Shown here piece by piece: positions 44,201-52,561 of a DNA stretch of 64,000 bases (the first letter of the stretch is position 1; each line of letters begins with the position of its first letter). The stretch spans positions 186,001-250,000 of the forward strand of contig NZ_JANHDP010000003.1 in assembly GCF_024494695.1 (NCBI RefSeq). Direction: 5' to 3'. Origin of the DNA: Natronoarchaeum rubrum (lineage in GTDB: Archaea; Halobacteriota; Halobacteria; Halobacteriales; Natronoarchaeaceae). Position numbers and translations under genes: made by a program. The notes under the pieces were generated by a model that did not search any database, was not told the origin of the DNA, and worked only from the letters and a program-made list of their open reading frames with translations.

Positions 44201-46207
44201 ATGCCATCTCTCAGCGACGTCGACGAGGTCGTCCACGAGCCCACCGAGGCGTTCGTCGAGTCGACGAACGTCTCCGAGTTCATGCAGGAGTACGGCATCG
44301 ACGACTACGACGAGTTGATCGCCCGCACGACCGGCGACGTGGCGGGCGAGGAAGCGTCGGGGATCGACTGGTTCTGGGACGAGATCGTCGACTACCTCGG
44401 CGTCGAGTTCTACGAAGAGTACGATCAAGTACGCGACGACGCCGAGGGGCCGCAGTTCACCGACTGGTACCCCGGCGGCCGGATCAACGCGGCCCACAAC
44501 GTCGTCGACCGCCACGCCGCCGACGCCGAGGCGCGCGACGACGTCGCCGTGCTCTGGGAGGGCGAGGGCGGCGAGGTTCGAGAGATCACCTTCGCCGACC
44601 TCGCCGCCGAGACGAACCGGGTCGCCAACGCGCTGGAGGCTCGCGGGATCGACACCGGCGACACCGTTGGCATCTACATGCCGATGGTGCCCGCGGTCGT
44701 CCCGATTCTCTACGGCTGCCTGAAAGTCGGCGCGGTCGCCGTCCCGATCTTCTCGGGCTTCGGCGTCGACGCCGTCGCGACCCGGATCGACGACGCCGAG
44801 TGCTCGGTGCTATTTACTGCGGACGGGTTCTACCGCCGGGGCGACCCCGTCTTCCTCAAGGACACCGCCGACGAGGCGATCGGACAGGCGGGCCACGTCG
44901 AGGACACGATCGTCTACGACCGGCTGGGATCGGGCGACCCGGACGTCGCCGCCGACATCCCGTGGCGCGACGAGCGCGACCAGTGGTGGAAACACGCCGT
45001 CGACCCGCAGGACGACGAGTACGAAACCAAGTCGCTCCCGAGCGATCAGGAATCGATGCTGCTGTACTCGTCGGGGACGACCGGCGAGCCGAAGGGGATC
45101 GTCCACACGCACGCCGGGGCGCTGCTGCAGGCCGCCAAGGAGATCTACTTCGGCTTCGATCACGAGCCCGACGACCGCTTTTTCTGGGTGTCTGACATCG
45201 GCTGGATGATGGGCCCCTGGACGCTGCTGGGCAACCACGCCTTCGGCGGCACCGTCGTGCTCTACGAGGGCGCGCCGGACTACCCCGATCCCGACCGCTT
45301 CTGGGAGATGATCGATCACCACGACGTGACGGCGTTCGGCGTCTCGCCGACGGCGATCCGGGCGCTGCGCAAGCACGGCGAGGACTGGGTGGACGACCAC
45401 GACCTCTCCAGCCTGCGCCTGCTCGGCTCGACCGGCGAACCCTGGGATCCCGAGTCCTGGCGCTGGTTCTACGAGCACGTGGGGAACGGAGAGTGCCCGA
45501 TCATCAACATCTCCGGCGGCACCGAGATCATGGGCTGTTTCCTGATGCCGATGCCGACCCAGTCGCTCAAGCCCTGCACCCTCGGCGGGCCGGGGCTCGG
45601 GATGGCCGTCGACGTGGTCGACTCGTCGGGCGAATCGGTCGCCGCCGACGGCGAGCAGGGCTTTCTGGTCGCCCGGGACTCCTGTCCCTCCATGACGAAG
45701 TCGCTGTGGAGCGGCGACGAGCGCTATCTCGAGGAGTACTGGTCGAGTTGGGATGGCCTCTGGGATCACGGCGACTGGGCGCAGGTCGACGACGACGGGT
45801 TCTGGTTCCTCCACGGACGGGCCGACGACGCGATCAACGTCGCCGGGCGCAAGGTCGGCCCCGCCGAGGTGGAGGGCGCGCTGATCGACCACGGCGCCGT
45901 CAACCAGGCCGCCGCCGTCGGCGTCCCCGACGAGACGACCGGGCAAGCGGTCGTGTCCTACGTGGTACTCGAATCCGATAGGCAAGGAACCGAGGATCTC
46001 CGGCTCGAACTCCGCGAGCACGTCGGTACCGAGCTGGGCAAACCGTTCCGCCCGCGCGACGTGCTGTTCGTCGACGAGTTCCCCAAAACCCAGAGCGGGA
46101 AAATCATCCGCCGGGCGATGGCGGCGGCCTACGCCGGCGAGGATCCGGGCGACCTCTCCAGCATCGAGAATCCGGAGGCGCTGGAAGCGATCCGGTCGAA
46201 GCGCTGA
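44201..46207 (+). CDS. acs: Acetyl-CoA synthetase family (AMP-forming)
   Basis: A 668-residue acyl-CoA synthetase. ACAS_N-like start (DELIARTTGDVAGEEASGIDWFWDE), phosphate loop LYSSGTTGEPKGIVHTH, adenylate site NISGGTEIMG, hinge region DDAINVAGRKVGPAEVEGAL and the acetylation-prone Lys in PKTQSGKIIRR. It activates acetate or propionate with ATP and CoA; the context with methylmalonyl-CoA genes makes propionate plausible. Start ATG 44201. Convergent with a truncated synthetase-like gene, with an 18-bp palindrome between the two stops. Confidence 0.9.
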   Translation: MPSLSDVDEVVHEPTEAFVESTNVSEFMQEYGIDDYDELIARTTGDVAGEEASGIDWFWDEIVDYLGVEFYEEYDQVRDDAEGPQFTDWYPGGRINAAHNVVDRHAADAEARDDVAVLWEGEGGEVREITFADLAAETNRVANALEARGIDTGDTVGIYMPMVPAVVPILYGCLKVGAVAVPIFSGFGVDAVATRIDDAECSVLFTADGFYRRGDPVFLKDTADEAIGQAGHVEDTIVYDRLGSGDPDVAADIPWRDERDQWWKHAVDPQDDEYETKSLPSDQESMLLYSSGTTGEPKGIVHTHAGALLQAAKEIYFGFDHEPDDRFFWVSDIGWMMGPWTLLGNHAFGGTVVLYEGAPDYPDPDRFWEMIDHHDVTAFGVSPTAIRALRKHGEDWVDDHDLSSLRLLGSTGEPWDPESWRWFYEHVGNGECPIINISGGTEIMGCFLMPMPTQSLKPCTLGGPGLGMAVDVVDSSGESVAADGEQGFLVARDSCPSMTKSLWSGDERYLEEYWSSWDGLWDHGDWAQVDDDGFWFLHGRADDAINVAGRKVGPAEVEGALIDHGAVNQAAAVGVPDETTGQAVVSYVVLESDRQGTEDLRLELREHVGTELGKPFRPRDVLFVDEFPKTQSGKIIRRAMAAAYAGEDPGDLSSIENPEALEAIRSKR

Positions 46208-46224
46208 GCGGTTTCGGCGTCACC

Positions 46225-46242
46225 GCGGCGTCCGGACGCCGC
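46225..46242. terminator. 18-bp palindrome between convergent genes
   Basis: GCGGCGTCCGGACGCCGC lies exactly between the acs stop (46207) and the stop of the opposite gene (46246). It is identical to 13514-13531. A bidirectional terminator is the simplest reading. Confidence 0.5.
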
Positions 46243-46245
46243 CGC

Positions 46246-46971
46246 TCAGAGCGAAACGTCGTCGAGCGAGATCGACCGCGACTCGGGGGCGTCCGCCGCG
46301 TCGCCCACCGGCGCGACGGCGACGTCGCCCTGCGCGTCCTCGTCGGGGAACAGCACGGAACCGCCGGCGATCAGCGGCGCCAGCGCGCCCGCGACGACCG
46401 TCCGGGGATCGGCGAGCGAGGCGCGGACCGCCACTGCGTCGTCGGCGTCGAGCCCGAACTCCGACGCCACCTCGACCGCGGCGTCGACGAGTTCGGCGTG
46501 GGAATACCGGCGGTCGGCGTCTTCGAGTGCCGGCGTCGACGGGTCGCGATCGACCGGCGGAAAAGAGGGATTCTCGCTCCACACCTCCTCCTCGAAGTAC
46601 CGCGTCGCGGGATCCGCCGGATCGTCGCCGTAGCCGACGCGCTGACCGCCTGCCGGCAGTTCGTACGCCTCGACGGCCTCACTCCGGGCGACCACGGCGC
46701 GACCGTCGAACTCGGTCGGCGGATCGAATCGCGTCCGTCCGCCCAGCAGCGCCGTGCCGAAGAACGCCAGCAGCGACTGGGGGACCGGATCGGCCGCGAC
46801 GCCGACGGCGACGCCGTCGCCGACGCCGAGGTGTCGCAGGAAGTTGCCCGTCTTCCAGGCGGTCGTACAGAATCGGTGGTACGTGTACGTTCGCTCCGGT
46901 TCACCCGCGGCCCGGACGGCGAGGTCCTGCGAGTGCCGCTCCCGCGCGACGACGTCGTCGAGACTCTCCAT
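46246..46971 (-). CDS. Truncated acyl-CoA synthetase-like protein
   Basis: A 241-residue protein whose first 130 residues look like the start of an AMP-binding synthetase (DVVARERHSQDLAVRAAGEPERTYTYHRFCTTAWKTGNFLRHLGVGDGVAVGV, then LAFFGTALLGGRTRF). The ATP loop, adenylate site and C-terminal domain of the family are absent; the rest (SHAELVDAAVEVASEFGLDADD, VVAGALAPLIAGGSVLF) resembles a second copy of the same N-terminal part. It is therefore unlikely to be an active ligase. No frameshift is visible, and the ORF keeps a clean acidic composition. It faces acs, suggesting descent from or regulation of a synthetase. Start ATG 46971. Confidence 0.7.
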   Translation of the reverse strand: MESLDDVVARERHSQDLAVRAAGEPERTYTYHRFCTTAWKTGNFLRHLGVGDGVAVGVAADPVPQSLLAFFGTALLGGRTRFDPPTEFDGRAVVARSEAVEAYELPAGGQRVGYGDDPADPATRYFEEEVWSENPSFPPVDRDPSTPALEDADRRYSHAELVDAAVEVASEFGLDADDAVAVRASLADPRTVVAGALAPLIAGGSVLFPDEDAQGDVAVAPVGDAADAPESRSISLDDVSL

Positions 46972-47069
46972 GCGCGGTCGTTCGGACGCCGCCGTCAAAA
47001 GAGCGCAGATTCCCGCCGGGGCCACCCCCGTGTCCCCGGCGGCACGCACCGGTCAGCGACGAGCGGGCG

Positions 47070-47567
47070 TCACGGCAGGAGTCCGCCGACGCGTCGGCGG
47101 TCCCGGATCGACTCCAGCCGGACGCGCTCGTCGAACACCTCGTCGATCGTCTCGATCGTGATCGGATCGACCGCATCCCCGAGGGTACACACGAGCCGAC
47201 CGCCGGTGCCCGCCACGCGCCACCGTAGCAAGTGGAGGAAGCGGAACAGCGTGAACGGGCAGACCGATCCCGCGTCGGCGAGCGCGTCGCCGCTCACCAG
47301 GACGTCCGGCTCGCTCCGACGAGCGACCCGGTCCGAGACCGAAATACCGAGCTCGGAGAGCGGCTCTGCGCCGCCGCTCTCGGGCACGACAGCGACGTCG
47401 GCGTCCGCCGTCGCGAGCGACTCGTCGAGGCGGTCGTCGACCCCCGGGACGACGACGACCTCGTCGGTCACGAGTTCGGTCGCGCGCTCGAATCGCTCCG
47501 GCGCCGGGCCGGTCACGAGAACGCTGCCGGTCGGGGCGCCTGCGGCATCGGGGTCGGTATCGGTCAT
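47070..47567 (-). CDS. DUF7504-like protein (degenerate RecA fold)
   Basis: A 165-residue protein. SVLVTGPAPERFERATELVTDE starts it, and CPFTLFRFLHLLRWRVAGTGGRLVCTLGDAV and IETIDEVFDERVRLES in the second half resemble haloarchaeal proteins of the DUF7504 kind, which look like KaiC/RecA ATPases without a Walker A. No nucleotide-binding loop is visible here. Role unknown; such proteins are often found with signalling genes. ATG 47567 is used; 14 more codons are available upstream. Confidence 0.55.
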   Translation of the reverse strand: MTDTDPDAAGAPTGSVLVTGPAPERFERATELVTDEVVVVPGVDDRLDESLATADADVAVVPESGGAEPLSELGISVSDRVARRSEPDVLVSGDALADAGSVCPFTLFRFLHLLRWRVAGTGGRLVCTLGDAVDPITIETIDEVFDERVRLESIRDRRRVGGLLP

Positions 47568-47733
47568 GTCGCGTGTTCCCTCGTCCGTCGGAACACCCGG
47601 TTTCCCCATAGTTACTCGCCGGCTACTTGCCGGTTAATTACCGTTTACGGGCGCTCGACCCGGCGGTCGCGGACCCGTCGCTACCGCAAACGTCGGAGAC
47701 CGAAAAACGGGAACTGCGACGGCCGAAACCCGC

Positions 47734-48942
47734 TCAGAAGGAGTTCTTGATCTTCTCGAAGAACCCGGTCTCGACCTCGATCTCCTCGCCGCCGGCTTCG
47801 GCGAACTGCTCCAGCGCCTCGCGCTGGTCCTCGTTGAGCGAGTCGGGCGTGACGATCTGGACCTGCACGTAGAGATCGCCCTGGCCTCGACCGCGGAGCC
47901 GCGGCATCCCCTTGTTCTCCAGGCGGAACGTCTCCCCGCTCTGGGTGCCCTCGGGAACGTCCATCTCGACGGGGCCGTCGAGCGTCGGCACCTCGATCGT
48001 GTCGCCGAAGGTCGCCTGCGGGAACGAGATCGGCTCGCGGTGCTGGAGGTCGTCGCCGTCGCGCTCGAAGTCGGGGTGGTCCGCGACCGACACCTCGATC
48101 AGCAGGTCGCCGTTCTGTCGGCGGGTGTCGCCGGGTTCGCCCTCGTTCTCCATCCGGAGCGTCTGACCGTCCTGGATGCCGGCGGGGATGTCGACGGTCA
48201 GCGTCGACGTCTTGGTCACCTGTCCGTCGCCGCCGCAGTCGCTGCAGGTTTCCTCGTACAGTTCGCCCTGTCCCGAGCAGCGCCGACAGGTCTGGGTCTG
48301 CTGGACGCGCCCGAGCGGCGTCTGCTGGACCTGCGTGACCTGCCCGCGGCCCTCACACTCCGGGCAGGTTCGTGCGTCGGCGTCCGGCGGGTGGCCGGCG
48401 CCGTCGCAGGTGTCGCAGTTCTCGGGGCGGCGCACGGTCACTTCCTTCTGGACGCCCTCGTAGGCTTCCTCGAGGTCGAGTTCCAGTGTCGTCCGGAGGT
48501 CGGCGCCCCGGCCGGAGTCGCCGCGGCCGCGACCGCCGCCACCGCCGCCGAAAATCTGGTCGAAGATGTCGCCCATGCCGCCGCCTCCGCCGCCCGCGCC
48601 GCCGAAGGGACCGCCGGCACCGCCACCGCCGCCGCCGAACGGTCCCCCCGCACCGCCGCCGAACGGGCCGCCCGCGCCACCGCCGCCGCGACCGCCGTCG
48701 AAGCCGCCGTGCTTCTCGGCTTCCTGGAAGCGCTCGTGGCCGAGGCGGTCGTAGGCGTTGCGCTTCTCCTCGTCGGTCAGTACCTCCTTGGCTTTCTGGG
48801 CTTTCTTGAACTTCTCCTCGGCGTTCGGGTCGTCGCTGACGTCGGGATGGAGCTCGCTGGCTTTCTTCCGGTAGGCCTGCTGAATCTCGTCCTCGGACGC
48901 GTCCTGACTCACGCCGAGAATATCGTAGAAGTCCTCGCTCAT
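47734..48942 (-). CDS. dnaJ: Chaperone DnaJ
   Basis: A 402-residue type I J-protein. J-domain residues 1-70 with HPD (ASELHPDVSDD), a Gly/Phe-rich region of about 75 residues made of GGPFGG-type repeats, a zinc domain with four CxxCxGxG motifs (CDTCDGAG, CPECEGRG, CRRCSGQG, CSDCGGDG) and a C-terminal client-binding domain. It stimulates DnaK and holds unfolded proteins. DnaK and GrpE are not in the window. Start ATG 48942 (MSEDFYDILGVS); the longer ORF adds non-family residues. Confidence 0.95.
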   Translation of the reverse strand: MSEDFYDILGVSQDASEDEIQQAYRKKASELHPDVSDDPNAEEKFKKAQKAKEVLTDEEKRNAYDRLGHERFQEAEKHGGFDGGRGGGGAGGPFGGGAGGPFGGGGGGAGGPFGGAGGGGGGMGDIFDQIFGGGGGGRGRGDSGRGADLRTTLELDLEEAYEGVQKEVTVRRPENCDTCDGAGHPPDADARTCPECEGRGQVTQVQQTPLGRVQQTQTCRRCSGQGELYEETCSDCGGDGQVTKTSTLTVDIPAGIQDGQTLRMENEGEPGDTRRQNGDLLIEVSVADHPDFERDGDDLQHREPISFPQATFGDTIEVPTLDGPVEMDVPEGTQSGETFRLENKGMPRLRGRGQGDLYVQVQIVTPDSLNEDQREALEQFAEAGGEEIEVETGFFEKIKNSF

Positions 48943-49182
48943 TCGTTGTAGCCCCGTAGACGGTTGGGACACTTGAAAAGAACGGCTTGGCCGGGACGGG
49001 CGCGACGCCGCCGCGAAATAGCCGCGGGCGAGTGTGGTCACCCAGAAAATGGCTACGGGCGAGTTGGATACCGCCGCGGAGTAGCCGCGCCGGCAGGAGG
49101 TCGCCGAGTAGCCGCATCGGTAGGACGCCGCGGCGTCAGCGGCGTCCCGACCGGCCCACCGGGCGTCAATCGCGCTCGCCGA
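48943..49182. other. Intergenic stretch with short direct repeats
   Basis: About 240 bases. The motif tagccgc recurs at about 49019, 49083 and 49109, each in a longer imperfect context (cgag/gag-tagccgc-ncgg). A perfect palindrome GACGCCGCGGCGTC lies at 49124-49137. No gene is visible. Confidence 0.45.
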
Positions 49183-49929
49183 TCACTCGTCGAGCGCCAG
49201 CGTCACGTCCTCGTAGTCGGTCTCGCAGGGCGGCCCGTCGGCGAACCGGTAGGTCGCGCCCGACCGGCCGATCGCGATAAGCGAGGAGGACTGCGTTCCG
49301 TAGCCGTCGCCGTGGATGCAGACGCCGAACTCGTGGTCGCCCAGCGCCTCGCCGGCCCGATCGATCCAGCCGGTCGCCGTCTCGCCGGGTTCGACCGCGA
49401 GCGCCTCGCGGAGTCGGGTCGCGTTCTCCGCCTGTCGTTCGCCCGCGTCAGGGCGTCGCTTCGGGATCGAAAACCGGCCGTCGGCGCCGACGTTGACGAC
49501 GACGTGGACGCCGGGATCGAACTGCAGGAAGTCGAGGCTCCCGTCCCACTCGTAGTACAGCGCCGCTCCGGCGTCGGCGATCACCAGGTTGAACCCCTCG
49601 TACTCGCGGTCGCGGACCGCTCGTTCGACGAATCGACCCGCAGCCTCGGCGCTCGGCCGGCGGAGCGCGTCGCGGACGAGCAGGCCCCGCGAGCGCTCGC
49701 CGGCGAGGTCGGCGTCGTTCCACCGGTTGGTGATCGCGACGAGGAGGCCCCGTTCGTTGTACCCGATCCAGGTCCCCCCGGCCTCGGCGTCCCGCGGCGC
49801 GACGACGCGGGGATCGCGTTCGAGCACCGCCGGCGGTTCGGACGGCCGACCGTCGGCCTCGTCGCGGTTCGCCGCGACCGCGACGGGCGTGTCGGGAAAC
49901 ACCTGCCAGGCGAGGGTCAGCGTGCACAC
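49183..49929 (-). CDS. NRDE/TANGO2 family protein
   Basis: A 248-residue protein with the family N-terminus M/V-C-T-L and VAVAANRDEADGRPSEPP (N-R-D-E motif), then GGTWIGYNERGLLVAITNRW, GFNLVIADAGAALYYEWDG and VNVGADGRFSIPKR. The GTG at 49929 encodes the residue before Cys2, which in this Ntn-like fold would be exposed after Met removal. TANGO2 proteins are tied to lipid or haem metabolism in eukaryotes; archaeal role unknown. Upstream extension of the ORF is shadow sequence. Confidence 0.87.
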   Translation of the reverse strand: MCTLTLAWQVFPDTPVAVAANRDEADGRPSEPPAVLERDPRVVAPRDAEAGGTWIGYNERGLLVAITNRWNDADLAGERSRGLLVRDALRRPSAEAAGRFVERAVRDREYEGFNLVIADAGAALYYEWDGSLDFLQFDPGVHVVVNVGADGRFSIPKRRPDAGERQAENATRLREALAVEPGETATGWIDRAGEALGDHEFGVCIHGDGYGTQSSSLIAIGRSGATYRFADGPPCETDYEDVTLALDE

Positions 49930-50112
49930 GCGAACACGTACGCGGACGGCGCCGATAAACCCACTGTCGACGATGCGCACGCCGATCACTGTCGGCCGAA
50001 ATCGATGGAGGGCACCGTTCTGTGACCGCACTCCGCAGTGTTGATTTCGTAGTGTTTGTACCTGCAACAACGAGAGAAGTAGCAGACATATACGGAATCC
50101 GCAACGTATAAT

Positions 50113-50127
50113 CTTAATTTTATAAAA
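50113..50127 (+). promoter_or_regulatory. AT-rich promoter of Lrp/HalOD1 pair
   Basis: taattttataaaata lies about 70 bases before ATG 50192; the transcript would start around 50150 and carry a leader of about 40 bases. An in-frame ATG at 50129 lies within the promoter and is unlikely to be used. Confidence 0.5.
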
Positions 50128-50191
50128 TATGAATGTCTTGGGGCATAAAATACGAAAACGTGATTTAGGGGTGCAACAGAGTGACCATGAG

Positions 50192-50668
50192 ATGGAACTC
50201 GACGACGTCGATAAGGGGATCCTCTTTCTCCTCCAACAGGACGCGCGACACCTGACGACAAAGGAGATGGGCGAGCGCGTCGGCGTGTCGGCGAGCACCG
50301 TACGAAACCGCATCGAGCGACTCGAAGACGAGGGGATCATCCGGGGGTATCATCCCGACATCGACTACGACAAGGCGGGACTCCAGTTGCACGTGCTGTT
50401 CATCTGTAGCGCCGAGAGCGCCGATCGCGACCGCCTCGCCACGGAAGCCTGTTCGGTCAACGGCGTCGTGCAGACACAAGAGGTGCTCAACGGTAGCGAC
50501 AACCTGCAGGTCGAGGCCGTGGGCACCGACACCGACGACATCGCTCGGATCAGCGACGCGCTCCACGACCTCGGACTCGACGTCGTGAACTCGAAGATCC
50601 TCAAGAGCACCCGCGTCCAGCCGTTCGATCACTTCGGCCGGAGCGTCGTCGAGGATGACGATGAGTGA
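50192..50668 (+). CDS. Lrp/AsnC family transcriptional regulator
   Basis: A 158-residue regulator: winged helix DDVDKGILFLLQQDARHLTTKEMGERVGVSASTVRNRIERLEDEGIIRGY (residues 4-55) and an AsnC-type ligand domain (LQLHVLFICSAES, GVVQTQEVLNGSDNLQVEAVG). In contrast to the other Lrp gene it has no TRASH domain. Start ATG 50192 from promoter position and family length; GTG 50171 is possible. Its last 8 bases overlap the following gene. Confidence 0.85.
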   Translation: MELDDVDKGILFLLQQDARHLTTKEMGERVGVSASTVRNRIERLEDEGIIRGYHPDIDYDKAGLQLHVLFICSAESADRDRLATEACSVNGVVQTQEVLNGSDNLQVEAVGTDTDDIARISDALHDLGLDVVNSKILKSTRVQPFDHFGRSVVEDDDE

Positions 50669-50933
50669 CGAGCACCGGTTCACGTTCGACCCGGGCCAAC
50701 AACCGAGCGCGGCCGTAATCGCGGCCGTCGCCGAAGTCCGTAACCGCGAGCAGGACGAGCTTCCGTCGCTGTACAGCACCATCGACGGGGATCGCCTGGA
50801 CGACGTAGTCCAGTCGGACGATCCGCTCCCGGCGGGCGAGCCGGTCCGCGTCCAGTTCACCTACGCCAACTGCGAGATCACAGTCACCAGCCACGGCGCG
50901 ATCACCGTCTCCGAAGCCACCGACGGCGACTGA
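50661..50933 (+). CDS. HalOD1 output-domain protein
   Basis: A 90-residue protein with the HalOD1 pattern: SAAVIAAVAEVRNREQDELPSLYSTIDGDRLDDVV, then VRVQFTYANCEITVTSHGAITV. HalOD1 is a haloarchaeal domain thought to be an output module of signalling proteins. The gene overlaps the Lrp regulator by 8 bases, so the two are made together. ATG 50655 is also possible. Confidence 0.8.
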   Translation: MSDEHRFTFDPGQQPSAAVIAAVAEVRNREQDELPSLYSTIDGDRLDDVVQSDDPLPAGEPVRVQFTYANCEITVTSHGAITVSEATDGD

Positions 50934-50935
50934 AG

Positions 50936-52561
50936 CTACTTCTCGCCCGCCATCTCCCGGTCCGCGTCGCGTAGCGTCTCGCGCACGCGCTCCCTGTCGA
51001 CGGTGCCCGACGCCGTTCGGGGGAGCGCGTCCGCGAACGCCACCGTCCGCGGGAGCTTGTACCCCGCGAGGCGCTCGCGACAGTGTTCGCGCACCGCGTC
51101 GGCGTCGAGCGTCTCGACCGCGTCCCGCTCGTTCGCAGCGTCCTCGGGCGCGACGAGCGCGGCGACGCGCTCGCCCCATTCGGCGTCGTCGATCCCGAGC
51201 ACCGCCGCGTCGCGGATTTTCGGATGGTCGCGGAGCGCCTCCACCACCTCCCCGGGGTCGACGTTCTCGCCGCCGGTGACGATCCGGTCGTCGCGACGGT
51301 TGAGCACCCACAGGCGCCCGCCCCGATCGCGGTAGCCCACGTCACCGGTGTGCAGCCCGTGCTCGCCGAACGACGCCTCGGTCGCCGCGGCGTCGCCGTA
51401 GTAGCCCGGCGTCACGGTCGGCCCGTCGACGACGAGTTCGCCCGTCTCGCCGGCCGGCAGCGGATCGCCGTCCTCGTCGACGATCGTCACCGTGGTTCCG
51501 AGCAGCGGTCGCCCGACCGTTCCTTCGTGTGCGAACGCCTCGCGGGGGGTCGCCGTGGCGACCTGCGAGGCCGTCTCGGTCATCCCGAACGTGGGGTTGA
51601 CGGGCACGTCGCGGCGCTCGCAGGCGTCGATCAGGTCGGTGCCGGCCGGCGCGCCGCCGAGCAGGACGAACCGCAGCGAGTCGGGCAGCTCCGCGCCCCC
51701 ATCGATGATCCGCCGAAGCATCGTCGGCACCAGCGAGACGCCCGTGACGCCGTACTCGCGGGCGACCGCTGGCGTCCGCTCGGCGTCGAACGTCGACTGG
51801 AGGACGACGGTGGTGCCGTACAGCGTCGACCGGAGCACGGGCGCCAGCCCGCCCATGTGGTACATCGGGAGACAGCAGAGCCACCGGTCGTCGGGTACGA
51901 CGCCGAGCCGGAACGCCGACCCGACGGCGCTGGCGAGCAGGTTGCCCGCGGTCAGCGGGACGGCTTTCGGCTCGCCGGTGGTCCCCGAAGTGAACAGGAT
52001 CACGCGCACGTCGACGGGGGTCCGCTCGACGCGGGGAAACACGCTGTCGTCGATATCCCGGTCGGAAGCGCTCGGATCGGTCGCGCTCGGGTCGATCGCG
52101 TCGACCGACACCACGGCGGGCGGCTCCGCGCACCGCTCGGCGGCCTCGCGGGCGCTCGCCTCGGTGTCGGCGTCGCACAGCAGCGTCGTCACGTCGGCGT
52201 TCTCGCAGGCTCGCGAGAGCTCTCCCGGGGTGTGCCGGACGTTCAGCGGGACGAGCACGGCGCCGAGCCGGTCGAGGGCGTGGACGACCAGCACGAACGG
52301 GAGGCCGGTGTCGAGCAGCGTCCCGACGTGGTCGCCGGGGGCGACGCCGCGGGCCGCGAGCGATCGGGCGACGGCGTCGGTCGCGGCATCGAGATCGGCG
52401 TAGGACCAGCGGGCGGCGCGTCCGGCGCTCGCCCCGGTGTCGGCCTCAGAGCCCGCGTCGGCGTCACCATCGGCGCTCGCCCCGGTGTCGATCACCGCTT
52501 CGGCGTCGGGCGACGCCGCGGCGCGGGCCGCGAGCCAGTCGGACTGGGGCCAGTCCGTCAC
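50936..52561 (-). CDS. menE: 2-succinylbenzoate--CoA ligase
   Basis: A 541-residue AMP-binding ligase: ATP loop VILFTSGTTGEPKAVPLT, MYHMGGLAPVLRS, TFGMTETASQVAT, LHTGDVGYRD and the C-terminal Lys in LPRTASGTVDRE is replaced by T-V context (P-R-T-A-S-G-T-V), so the usual catalytic K of the A-x-G-K motif is not seen. It adds CoA to o-succinylbenzoate in menaquinone synthesis. Residues 30-55 hold a low-complexity acidic insertion (GASADGDADAGSEADTGAS). The GTG start at 52561 overlaps the menC stop as GTGA. Last gene of menA-menC-menE. Confidence 0.88.
   Translation of the reverse strand: MTDWPQSDWLAARAAASPDAEAVIDTGASADGDADAGSEADTGASAGRAARWSYADLDAATDAVARSLAARGVAPGDHVGTLLDTGLPFVLVVHALDRLGAVLVPLNVRHTPGELSRACENADVTTLLCDADTEASAREAAERCAEPPAVVSVDAIDPSATDPSASDRDIDDSVFPRVERTPVDVRVILFTSGTTGEPKAVPLTAGNLLASAVGSAFRLGVVPDDRWLCCLPMYHMGGLAPVLRSTLYGTTVVLQSTFDAERTPAVAREYGVTGVSLVPTMLRRIIDGGAELPDSLRFVLLGGAPAGTDLIDACERRDVPVNPTFGMTETASQVATATPREAFAHEGTVGRPLLGTTVTIVDEDGDPLPAGETGELVVDGPTVTPGYYGDAAATEASFGEHGLHTGDVGYRDRGGRLWVLNRRDDRIVTGGENVDPGEVVEALRDHPKIRDAAVLGIDDAEWGERVAALVAPEDAANERDAVETLDADAVREHCRERLAGYKLPRTVAFADALPRTASGTVDRERVRETLRDADREMAGEK

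Noticed and set aside
46246..46971. Pseudogene of acs
   Set aside because: The ORF is intact with acidic bias and a family-like start; no frameshift into the missing part is found downstream.
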